59,236 nt of DNA from an uncultured Bacteroidales bacterium (lineage in GTDB: Bacteria; Bacteroidota; Bacteroidia; Bacteroidales; Muribaculaceae): positions 1-59,236 of the forward strand of contig CACYAW010000005.1 of NCBI GenBank assembly GCA_902772455.1, given 5' to 3'. Each line of letters starts with the position of its first letter. Position 1 is the stretch's first letter. A model generated the notes under the pieces. The model ran no database searches and was not told where the DNA came from. It worked only from the letters and a program-made list of their open reading frames with translations. Below are positions 40,917 to 48,935 of the stretch, in pieces. The position numbers and the translations under genes are program-made.

Positions 40917-42683
40917 ATGTTAAAAACATTGCTTAAACACGTCAAGCAGTACAAGACGGCATCACTATTGACGCCACTCTTCATTATGCTGGAAGTAGTG
41001 CTTGACGTTCTCATTCCGTTTGTCACAGCCAAACTCATCGACAACGGCATCACTGCAGGCCATATGCCTAGCGTATATAAATATGGTGTTATTATGCTGG
41101 TGATGGCTTTCTTCAGCATGATGGCAGCGATTTTGGCCGGGAAATACGCGTCCTATGCTTCATCAGGTTTTGCGTGTAACCTGCGTGATGCCATGTACAA
41201 GAACATCCAGCGGTTTGCCTTCAGTGACATTGACAAGTACAGCACATCGGGACTTGTCACCCGCATGACAACCGACGTAACCAACCTGCAGAACGCCTAT
41301 CAGCAAATCATCCGCACCTCGGTCCGTGCCCCATTCAACCTGTTGTCCAGTATCGTGATGTGCTTTGTCATCAGCCCTCAATTGAGTCTCATCTTCATTA
41401 TTGCCAGTGTTGTCCTGGGTGTGATTTTAGCGCTGATTATCACCAAAGTGTCAAAGATGTTTGCGCTGGTATTCAAGCAGTATGATGTTCTCAACAGTGT
41501 CGTACAGGAAAACGTCTCTGGCATCCGTGTCGTCAAAGCCTTTGTGCGGGAGGATCATGAGAACAGCAAATTCTGGAAAGCCACTAAACGCTTGTATGAC
41601 CTCAACGTGAAAGCCGAGAGCCTGATGGCCCTCAATGGCCCCGTAATGAACATGGTGGTTTATGGCTGCATTATCGCCATCTCGTGGTTCGGCGCACAAT
41701 TTGTTGTGGGCGGTAGCCTCACCACGGGCCAGCTCACATCGTTGTTCACCTATGTGATGACGATCTTGATGTCGTTGATGATGCTCAGCATGATTTTTGT
41801 AACCATTACTCAAAGTCTTGCTAGCGGACAGCGTGTGGCTCAAGTGATTAACGAAGTGCCGGATATCTTCAATCCTGATGATGCATTGACCGAGATTCCC
41901 GATGGAAGCATAGATTTCAACCACGTCTATTTCGCTTATAAAGTAGGCAGTGGCGAGTATGCCCTGAATGATATCGACCTGCACATTGCAAGTGGAGAAT
42001 CCATAGGTGTCATAGGCGGCACAGGTAGTGGAAAATCCTCACTCATCAACCTCGTGAGCCGCCTATATGATGCATCGAAAGGTGAAGTGCTTGTTGGAGG
42101 CAACGACGTGAAAACCTATGATTTAGAAACCCTGCGCAACAATGTTGCGGTGGTGTTGCAGAAAAACGTTCTGTTTTCGGGCACGATTCTCGACAACCTG
42201 CGCTGGGGTGACGAAAACGCCACTCTGGAGCAATGCCGACAGGCGTGCCGAGTGGCATGTGCCGACGAATTCATCATGGACATGCCAGACGGGTATGACA
42301 CCCGCATTGAACAAGGTGGCACCAACGTTTCGGGCGGCCAAAAACAACGCTTGTGCATCGCCCGAGCCCTGCTCAAGCATCCCAAGATCATGGTGCTTGA
42401 CGACAGCACGAGCGCATGTGACAACACCACCGATGCCCGCATCAGGGCAGCCTTGCGCGACAATCTGCCGGAGATGACAAAACTGATTATCTCACAGCGC
42501 ATTAGCAGCATTAAGGATTGTGACCGGATTCTTGTATTGGACGATGGCAAAATAGCAGGATTTGACAGCCATGAACGGCTGCTTAAGTCATGCCGAATCT
42601 ATCAGGAAATTTGCGCAATTCAAGAAGAGGACGGCGGCGATTTCGATCAACCGCAAAACAACAGAAAGGAGGTACTATCATGA
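40917..42683 (+). CDS. ABC exporter half-transporter with degenerate ATPase site (TM287/BmrC-like)
   Basis: A 588-residue inner-membrane protein: six transmembrane helices (about 1-310) fused to a nucleotide-binding domain. Walker A is G-G-T-G-S-G-K-S-S (about 366-374) and the signature is V-S-G-G-Q-K-Q-R. After Walker B the catalytic glutamate is an aspartate (M-V-L-D-D-S-T-S, near 491), and the H-loop histidine is a glutamine (I-I-S-Q-R, near 525). These changes mark the non-catalytic partner of heterodimeric exporters. I chose the ATG at 40917 over a TTG 12 bases upstream. Its stop overlaps the start of the partner gene. The cargo (drug, lipid or peptide) cannot be read from the sequence. 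Confidence 0.93.
   Translation: MLKTLLKHVKQYKTASLLTPLFIMLEVVLDVLIPFVTAKLIDNGITAGHMPSVYKYGVIMLVMAFFSMMAAILAGKYASYASSGFACNLRDAMYKNIQRFAFSDIDKYSTSGLVTRMTTDVTNLQNAYQQIIRTSVRAPFNLLSSIVMCFVISPQLSLIFIIASVVLGVILALIITKVSKMFALVFKQYDVLNSVVQENVSGIRVVKAFVREDHENSKFWKATKRLYDLNVKAESLMALNGPVMNMVVYGCIIAISWFGAQFVVGGSLTTGQLTSLFTYVMTILMSLMMLSMIFVTITQSLASGQRVAQVINEVPDIFNPDDALTEIPDGSIDFNHVYFAYKVGSGEYALNDIDLHIASGESIGVIGGTGSGKSSLINLVSRLYDASKGEVLVGGNDVKTYDLETLRNNVAVVLQKNVLFSGTILDNLRWGDENATLEQCRQACRVACADEFIMDMPDGYDTRIEQGGTNVSGGQKQRLCIARALLKHPKIMVLDDSTSACDNTTDARIRAALRDNLPEMTKLIISQRISSIKDCDRILVLDDGKIAGFDSHERLLKSCRIYQEICAIQEEDGGDFDQPQNNRKEVLS
42665..42673 (+). promoter_or_regulatory. Unusual strong Shine-Dalgarno site before the second ABC gene
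   Basis: AAAGGAGGT, fully complementary to the 16S 3' end, six bases before the ATG at 42680 and inside the end of the first ABC gene. Most genes in this window lack such a site. It fixes the start at 42680 and suggests translational coupling. Confidence 0.8.
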
Positions 42684-44596
42684 GGATGCCTGGAGGACCT
42701 GGAGGACCCGGAAACCGCCACGTCGTGGTGGACACCACCGGTGTGAACAAGAAGAGCACCCTGTGGCGGCTTTTCAAATTTGTGATGAAGAACTACAAGT
42801 TCTCGTTCCTTGCTGTAGCGGTGTGTATCGCCATCACGGCTTGCACTACCCTAGCCTCTACCCTATTCACGCGCACACTTATTGATGATTACATCACCCC
42901 GCTGATAGGACAGGCCAATCCCGACTACGGGCCACTGGCATCGACCCTTGTCAAGTTGGGTGCCGTCCTCATATTCGGCGCCCTGTGCTCCTACCTTCAC
43001 AGCAGGCTGATGATCAACGTGAGCCAAGGCACGATGCTCAAGTTGCGCAAGGGCATGTTCGAGCACATGGAGAAGTTGCCCATCAAGTACTTTGACACAC
43101 ATTCACATGGCAATGTGATGTCTTCCTACACCAATGATGTCGATACTCTGCGTCAGATGATTTCAGGCAGTTTGCCACAAGCCTTCAACTCACTGATCAC
43201 ATTAGGTATCACGTTTGCCAGCATGATCGTCATGAGCGTGCCCATGACCATTTTGTCTATTGTGATGGCACTGGTCATGGCTTGGTCAACGGCATGGCTT
43301 GGCAAGCGGTCTCGCAAGCACTTCCGTGTTCAGCAGCAGAAACTGGCCGAGGTCAACGGCTTCATCGAGGAGATGATGACAGGCCAAAAGGTCGTCAAAG
43401 TCTTTTGTCATGAGGAAAAAGCCATCAAGCAGTTTGAGGTCATTAACGAGGAGCTGCGCAGTAATACCTATGATGCCAACCGCATCGGCAATATTGTCAT
43501 GCCTGTGAACGGAAACCTGGGGCACTTGAGTTATGTGCTCATGGGCGTGCTGGGCGCAGCGCTCATCATTAACGGGCACAGCGGTATGACATTGGGTACA
43601 CTCGTGGCATTTCTCACGCTCAACAAGAGTTTTGCCCGACCCATCGCCAGCATCAGCCAGCAAATCAACAGCGTGCTGAACGCCTCGGTGGGCGCCGACC
43701 GCATCTTCAAGATTCTTGACGAACAAGTAGAACCCGATGCCGGCAATGTCAAACTGGTCAACGCCAAACGAGGTGAAGACGGCCTGTTGCACCCATACCC
43801 GCAGCACACAGGCATCTGGGCTTGGAAAATCCCATCCGACAGAGGCAAGACGCGGTATGTCAAAGTATCGGGCGGTGTTAAATTCAATAATGTGGACTTT
43901 GGGTACAATGATGAAAAACAGGTACTGTTTGACATCGATATCGATGCCATGCCCGACCAGAAGATCGCCTTTGTGGGCGGGACCGGTGCCGGCAAGACGA
44001 CAATCACCAATCTGATCAACCGCTTCTATGATATCCAAGACGGCAAAATCACCATCGATGGCATCAGCGTGAACGACATCAGCAAGCGTGACCTGCGTCA
44101 TGGCCTGGGCATGGTGCTGCAAGAGACACACCTGTTTACCGGCACTGTGATGGACAACATCCGCTATGGCCGACTAGAAGCGACCGACCAGGAGTGTATC
44201 GAGGCCGCTAAACTTGTGAATGCCGACAGTTTTATCCGCCGCTTGAGTGACGGCTACCACACCATTCTCAATGCCGACGGAGGCAACTTGAGCCAAGGTG
44301 AGCGCCAGCTGCTGGCTATTGCCCGCGCTGCGGTTGCCGACCCACCCGTGCTCATCCTTGACGAGGCCACCAGCAGCATCGACACACGTACTGAGAAACT
44401 CGTGCAGCAGGGCATGGACTCGTTGATGAAAGGACGCACGACATTTGTCATCGCGCACCGCCTGTCCACCGTGCGCAACAGCGATTGCATCATCGTGTTG
44501 GAAAAAGGCCGAATCATCGAACGCGGCACACACGAGGAGTTGCTTGCTCAACGCGGCAAATACTATCAGTTGTACACTGGCGGCGAGATCTCGTGA
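42680..44596 (+). CDS. ABC exporter half-transporter, catalytic partner (TM288/BmrD-like)
   Basis: A 638-residue inner-membrane protein with six transmembrane helices (about 30-350) and a nucleotide-binding domain. Walker A is G-G-T-G-A-G-K-T-T (about 432-440), Walker B has the catalytic glutamate (L-I-L-D-E-A-T-S, near 557) and the H-loop is normal (I-A-H-R-L-S, near 592). The signature is L-S-Q-G-E-R-Q instead of LSGGQ, which with the Asp/Gln changes in the first gene makes one degenerate ATPase site, as in TM287/288. The N-terminus is Gly/Pro-rich. ATG overlaps the upstream TGA and follows a strong Shine-Dalgarno site, so the subunits should be made in step. Confidence 0.93.
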   Translation: MRMPGGPGGPGNRHVVVDTTGVNKKSTLWRLFKFVMKNYKFSFLAVAVCIAITACTTLASTLFTRTLIDDYITPLIGQANPDYGPLASTLVKLGAVLIFGALCSYLHSRLMINVSQGTMLKLRKGMFEHMEKLPIKYFDTHSHGNVMSSYTNDVDTLRQMISGSLPQAFNSLITLGITFASMIVMSVPMTILSIVMALVMAWSTAWLGKRSRKHFRVQQQKLAEVNGFIEEMMTGQKVVKVFCHEEKAIKQFEVINEELRSNTYDANRIGNIVMPVNGNLGHLSYVLMGVLGAALIINGHSGMTLGTLVAFLTLNKSFARPIASISQQINSVLNASVGADRIFKILDEQVEPDAGNVKLVNAKRGEDGLLHPYPQHTGIWAWKIPSDRGKTRYVKVSGGVKFNNVDFGYNDEKQVLFDIDIDAMPDQKIAFVGGTGAGKTTITNLINRFYDIQDGKITIDGISVNDISKRDLRHGLGMVLQETHLFTGTVMDNIRYGRLEATDQECIEAAKLVNADSFIRRLSDGYHTILNADGGNLSQGERQLLAIARAAVADPPVLILDEATSSIDTRTEKLVQQGMDSLMKGRTTFVIAHRLSTVRNSDCIIVLEKGRIIERGTHEELLAQRGKYYQLYTGGEIS

Positions 44597-44614
44597 GAAC
44601 GGCCACATCTAAAC

Positions 44615-44655
44615 ACTCACCCCACTCCATCGAAATAGGATGAAGTGGGGTGAGT
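44615..44655. terminator. Terminator between the ABC operon and nhaD
   Basis: A 12-bp perfect stem (44615-44626 with 44644-44655) between convergent genes, followed by TATTCTT on the plus strand. Confidence 0.8.
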
Positions 44656-44682
44656 TATTCTTGCTCAATAATTAGAGTTAGC

Positions 44683-46011
44683 CTAAGTCAAGAAGAATGG
44701 GCAGAGGCTTTCCAAATAGATGATTCCCACACCGGCCAAATAACCAATCAATGCCAGCAATGAAATGCGCTTGAAGTACCAGAAGAAAGGTATCTTCTCG
44801 ATGCCCATCGCTACCACGCCTGCCGCCGAGCCGATAATCAGCAACGAGCCGCCCACACCGGCGCAGAAGGTAAGCAGATGCCAGAACAGACCGTCCTCCA
44901 CAAAAGTGAGCAAATAAGGATCGGTAGTGCCTGCAGGTGCCATGGTCTCAAACATCTTGATGCAAGCCGAAACCAAGGGCACGTTATCGACAATAGACGA
45001 CAAAGCGCCAATAATGGTGGTCATCAACACAGGCTCATGGATGTTGTTGTTCATGCCTTGGGCAAGATCTGCCAGAATGCCTGCTTGGGACAGGGCCGAC
45101 ACTGCCATCAGGATACCCAAGAAGAACAAGATTGTAGGCATGTCGATGGTGTGAAGCGCCGATGATACACGGCCACCCAGTTTGGAATCAATCTTGAAGT
45201 GCTTTACCCAGAACTCGGTCACGCCCCAGATGACGCCTAATGACATCATAATGCCCATGAACGGAGGCAGACCAGTAAGAGTCTTGAACAAAGGAACAAA
45301 CAGCAGGCCAGAGACACCAATGATGAGCATAGCCTTGCTCAAGTGCGGATGCCGCTCATGCAGGTCAGGATGCTTGTCAACGAGCCTGGTCACGGTCTGT
45401 ACCCTACCCTCTTTGAGGAAGTACTGGGCAATGAACACGGGAATAACCATGGCCACGATGCTGGGCAACAACAGATTGATGATCAAGCCCGTCGAGCTCA
45501 CCTTCTCGTCCATCCACAGCATGATGGTCGTCACGTCACCAATGGGCGAGAATGCGCCGCCAGCATTGGCAGCAATAACAATGAGTCCCGCAAAGAGCCA
45601 ACGCTCCTTTTGGTCGCTGAGCAATCGACGCAGCATCATCACCATAATAATGGTGGTGGTCATGTTGTCCAGCACAGCCGACATGATAAAAGACAAGGAA
45701 CACAAGGTCCACAGCAGGTGTTTCTTGCTTTTGGCATTGATGTGCTCTGTAATGAATGAGAAGCCTCCATAACGGTCAATGATCTCCACAATAGTCATGG
45801 CACCGATAAGGAACACAACTATCTCACAAGCGTCACCCAACTGTGTCACTATGGCTTCATGCATTTCGGGGTCGTTTCCCAAGATAGCATAAAGCGTCCA
45901 CAAGATACTACAGGTGATTAAGGCGAAAGTCGCCTTATTCATGTGTAACGGGTGTTCCAATGCAATCAGCACATAGCCGATTACAAAGATGATGACCATT
46001 GCTGTAACCAT
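44683..46011 (-). CDS. nhaD: Na+/H+ antiporter, NhaD family
   Basis: A 442-residue inner-membrane protein of the ArsB/NhaD superfamily with about 12 hydrophobic segments. NhaD-type signatures: I-G-A-M-T-I-V-E-I-I-D (about 90-100), N-M-T-T-T-I-I-M-V-M-M (about 138-148), A-N-A-G-G-A-F-S-P-I-G-D-V-T-T (about 168-182) and S-S-I-V-D-N-V-P-L-V (about 345-355). It expels Na+ in exchange for H+. It is the second Na+/H+ antiporter in this window, beside a Na+-pump-type decarboxylase cluster. A Met four codons in is an alternative start. A further 62 bases separate it from the DUF4293 gene upstream, so the two could be co-transcribed. Confidence 0.93.
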   Translation of the reverse strand: MVTAMVIIFVIGYVLIALEHPLHMNKATFALITCSILWTLYAILGNDPEMHEAIVTQLGDACEIVVFLIGAMTIVEIIDRYGGFSFITEHINAKSKKHLLWTLCSLSFIMSAVLDNMTTTIIMVMMLRRLLSDQKERWLFAGLIVIAANAGGAFSPIGDVTTIMLWMDEKVSSTGLIINLLLPSIVAMVIPVFIAQYFLKEGRVQTVTRLVDKHPDLHERHPHLSKAMLIIGVSGLLFVPLFKTLTGLPPFMGIMMSLGVIWGVTEFWVKHFKIDSKLGGRVSSALHTIDMPTILFFLGILMAVSALSQAGILADLAQGMNNNIHEPVLMTTIIGALSSIVDNVPLVSACIKMFETMAPAGTTDPYLLTFVEDGLFWHLLTFCAGVGGSLLIIGSAAGVVAMGIEKIPFFWYFKRISLLALIGYLAGVGIIYLESLCPFFLT

Positions 46012-46073
46012 CGTGAATCGAAATAGAGGTTATTAAGACGGGTAATATTAGCTAGTTACGATTCTACCGCTCA

Positions 46074-46523
46074 TTAACGCAAACGGTAGGCATCATTAAG
46101 TTTTTTCTTGTCACGGGACATGGCCTTGTGAGCCATCATCAAGAAGACGATAGACAGAATGGGCAACAGCAAATACCACTGCCATGAAACCGTCCAACCA
46201 TCACGATTGCCAACGTAGAACGCCTGAATGCCTATCGCCACAAGCATAGCCAGCCCAATAATGATGTCAACAAAGCAAACCGTCATCTGACGCTGCAGGT
46301 TCTTAAACAAGAAAATGTCTATCAGCGCAAGTAATGAGGTAAGAATGACAAGCGTGAGCAACAACGGATCGATGTGCATGCTTCCTGCCCTACCGGTCTC
46401 GAGAGCACCGTAGAGAACGGTTTTGTCGGCCATCTGGAACGACAAAGCAGGGAAGAATGCAAATACAACCATGAATATTACTGCGATGAGCAGATAAAGC
46501 GATTGAATGCGTTGAATAACCAT
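46074..46523 (-). CDS. DUF4293 membrane protein
   Basis: A 149-residue integral membrane protein with four hydrophobic segments (about 8-28, 50-70, 82-104, 113-135). The opening M-V-I-Q-R-I-Q-S-L-Y-L-L is the hallmark of DUF4293, a Bacteroidetes-restricted family of unknown function. The C-terminus is short and basic (SRDKKKLNDAYRLR). It has its own -7 box and is divergent from the TPR protein gene. Confidence 0.88.
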   Translation of the reverse strand: MVIQRIQSLYLLIAVIFMVVFAFFPALSFQMADKTVLYGALETGRAGSMHIDPLLLTLVILTSLLALIDIFLFKNLQRQMTVCFVDIIIGLAMLVAIGIQAFYVGNRDGWTVSWQWYLLLPILSIVFLMMAHKAMSRDKKKLNDAYRLR

Positions 46524-46563
46524 AATGATTCTGTTTCTTTTTTTGTTTGTGATTAATTTGCGG

Positions 46564-46571
46564 CAAAATTA
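46564..46571 (-). promoter_or_regulatory. -7 box of the DUF4293 gene
   Basis: TAATTTTG on the minus strand, about 40 bases before the start codon; no clear -33 TTG. Confidence 0.45.
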
Positions 46572-46634
46572 CGGAAATATTTCTATAATCGTCATTATTT
46601 GCCGAGAAAATTCGCATCTGAGCGTAATTATTGT

Positions 46635-46642
46635 TACTTTTG
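46635..46642 (+). promoter_or_regulatory. -7 box of the TPR protein gene and possibly dnaG
   Basis: TACTTTTG, about 50 bases before the ATG at 46693; a TTC occupies the -33 position at about 46611. Confidence 0.5.
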
Positions 46643-46692
46643 CATGGTATTTGCTATGTTATAAGCTTACAATCACAGATTAGAAGCACCCA

Positions 46693-48918
46693 ATGACATT
46701 ACAAGAAATAGAAAAGATACATCAGGCGGCAGCACATTGCATCGATGATGCCGTCATTAATGACGCGTTTGACAGGGTCTCAAAGCTTGTCACGGAATTG
46801 GGACGTGCCGACCTGAACGATGAGCTTGTTCGCTTGCGCATGTCTTATACCTTCATGCTCAAGTACCTGGAGCAGGGCGTCATGGATCCCCAACGCGACG
46901 ACATCCTATCCGACATTCGCCATAAGCTTTACACGTTGAATGATCAATGCTACATAGGATTGCTGGAACGCACCAGCCCTGAGGTGTTTTATGTGCGACG
47001 CCGTGAGTTGGGAAGCAATTCGCTGGTGAGTATCGTTGAGCAGTACCGCGAAGCCCTTAAGGAACTCTCACTGGTTCAGTCGGCCACGGCCGACAGAAGC
47101 GAGAGTCATGCCATTTTGTCACGACTGCAACAGGCCGAAGCCCTCGAAACGCAACTGTTCAACAAGATCTGGTCGTCTTACCCGCTGTCGGCCGACGATG
47201 CCGGCACACTGAAGCTGTGCATCAATGGCGATATCCTGCCCATACATACCCGTTGCCTGTTAATCAGCGCTTTGTTTGTCGGGTTGATGAAATTCTATGA
47301 CGAGACAAAGTTGCTCATCCTGCTGGAGGTTTACTCGATGAGTGACGAACCGCAGATACAACTCAGGGCCCTGACATGTGCGATGTTGACTATGCTGGCC
47401 CACAAGCGGAGCTCTGCGCTATCCAAAGCGATGAGTTCCCGCATCGATGCCATGCTCGACATTCCCGAATTCAAGCATGACGTGTGGAACATTCAGGTAC
47501 AGCTGGCGCGTTCCCGCAATACCGAGAACGTGAAAAACCGCGTCAAGGAGGATCTCATTCCGAACATCATGAAGATGCGCCCCGACATCATCGACAAGCT
47601 CAGAGATAAGGACACCCAAATCATTGACTTGAGTGACATCGAGGCCAATCCCGAATGGCAAGATTGGCTGGATCAATCGGGAATCACCCGCAAAATCGAA
47701 GAATTTAATGCCATGCAGATCGAGGGCAGTGATGTTTTTATAGCCACTTTCTCGCACCTGAAGACATTCCCCTTCTTCAAGACCTTGAGTAACTGGTTTC
47801 TGCCATTTTATCCGGCCCACTCGGCCGTACTCGAGAATCTGGGTGCGAGCAAATTGGGCCTTGCCGAGGTGGTGCAGCATGCGCCCTACCTGTGCAACAG
47901 TGACAAATACTCGTTTTGCTTGTCACTGGGAGCCCTGCCCGATTCGCAGCGCAGTATGATGTCGGCCCAGTTAGAGGAACAGAATGCCGCACTGCACGAA
48001 GCCCATCAAGCCGAGTTGCCCGACAACCGAAAGCAACGCATCGCCATCATCAATGCCTTTATTCAAGACCTGTACCGTTTCTTCAAGCTGTTCTCACGAC
48101 GACGCGAGTTCATCCCAGTGATGGACAATGCCGGCTTGGATATGACCGACTGCCTGCCGCTATCGAGTGTCACCCGTGATGCCCATGTGCTTGAACTGTT
48201 AGGGGCATTGTATTTCAAGAACGGCTTCTATGATGACGCCATCCACTGTTTTGCACGCCTCGAAGGCATGGATGACGTGAACGATGACCATATCTATCAG
48301 AAAATCGGTTTTGCCTACCAGAATGCGGGCAAACCCGACCAAGCGCTCACATACTATAAAAGGTATGAACTCCTGCATGAGGATGACGCCTGGAACATCC
48401 GGCACATGGCTGCCTGTTACCGGGCTGTTGGCAAGCTTGACAAGGCTTTAGACTACTATCGCCGTGCCGAAGCCATCAATCCCGAAAATGTCTCTCTCAC
48501 CCTTACTATCGGTCATATCCTGCTAGAACAGAACAGAACAAATGATGCCCTGCAACAGTATTTCAAAGCCGATCTGATGCCTAATGCCAAGCATCGGGCA
48601 TGGCGTCCCATTGCATGGTGCTCCTTCTTGTTGAATGACTATGAAAGGGCGATTGAGTATTATGACCGCATTATGCGCGATGACAAGCCTTCACCCCAAG
48701 ACATGCTCAATCGGGGTCATGTGCTGTTATGCCAAGGGCAAACCCAGCAAGCGATTGAGACTTACCGCCACTCCTTACAGCTCATGAATGGAGATGTCCT
48801 CAAATTCCGTACAGCATTTAAAGAGGACGCCATGGAACTGCGGCTGCATGGAGTATCGGCTGTTGACCAAGCGTTGATTCCTGACGCTGTTTGCTCGCCA
48901 CAAAAAACTGACCAATAG
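46693..48918 (+). CDS. TPR-repeat protein, function unknown
   Basis: A 741-residue cytoplasmic protein with no signal peptide. The first ~480 residues are helical without a domain I recognise. From about 490 to 700 there are TPR repeats with typical spacing (L-G-A-L-Y-F-K-N-G-F-Y-D-D-A-I-H, then Y-Q-K-I-G-F-A-Y-Q-N-A-G-K, A-A-C-Y-R-A-V-G-K-L-D-K-A). It is 17 bases upstream of dnaG on the same strand, so the two are co-transcribed. A scaffold role is an inference. A large, unannotated N-terminal helical region followed by TPRs is a common Bacteroidales type. Confidence 0.85.
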   Translation: MTLQEIEKIHQAAAHCIDDAVINDAFDRVSKLVTELGRADLNDELVRLRMSYTFMLKYLEQGVMDPQRDDILSDIRHKLYTLNDQCYIGLLERTSPEVFYVRRRELGSNSLVSIVEQYREALKELSLVQSATADRSESHAILSRLQQAEALETQLFNKIWSSYPLSADDAGTLKLCINGDILPIHTRCLLISALFVGLMKFYDETKLLILLEVYSMSDEPQIQLRALTCAMLTMLAHKRSSALSKAMSSRIDAMLDIPEFKHDVWNIQVQLARSRNTENVKNRVKEDLIPNIMKMRPDIIDKLRDKDTQIIDLSDIEANPEWQDWLDQSGITRKIEEFNAMQIEGSDVFIATFSHLKTFPFFKTLSNWFLPFYPAHSAVLENLGASKLGLAEVVQHAPYLCNSDKYSFCLSLGALPDSQRSMMSAQLEEQNAALHEAHQAELPDNRKQRIAIINAFIQDLYRFFKLFSRRREFIPVMDNAGLDMTDCLPLSSVTRDAHVLELLGALYFKNGFYDDAIHCFARLEGMDDVNDDHIYQKIGFAYQNAGKPDQALTYYKRYELLHEDDAWNIRHMAACYRAVGKLDKALDYYRRAEAINPENVSLTLTIGHILLEQNRTNDALQQYFKADLMPNAKHRAWRPIAWCSFLLNDYERAIEYYDRIMRDDKPSPQDMLNRGHVLLCQGQTQQAIETYRHSLQLMNGDVLKFRTAFKEDAMELRLHGVSAVDQALIPDAVCSPQKTDQ

Positions 48919-48935
48919 AAGCCCCAACAAGCGAA

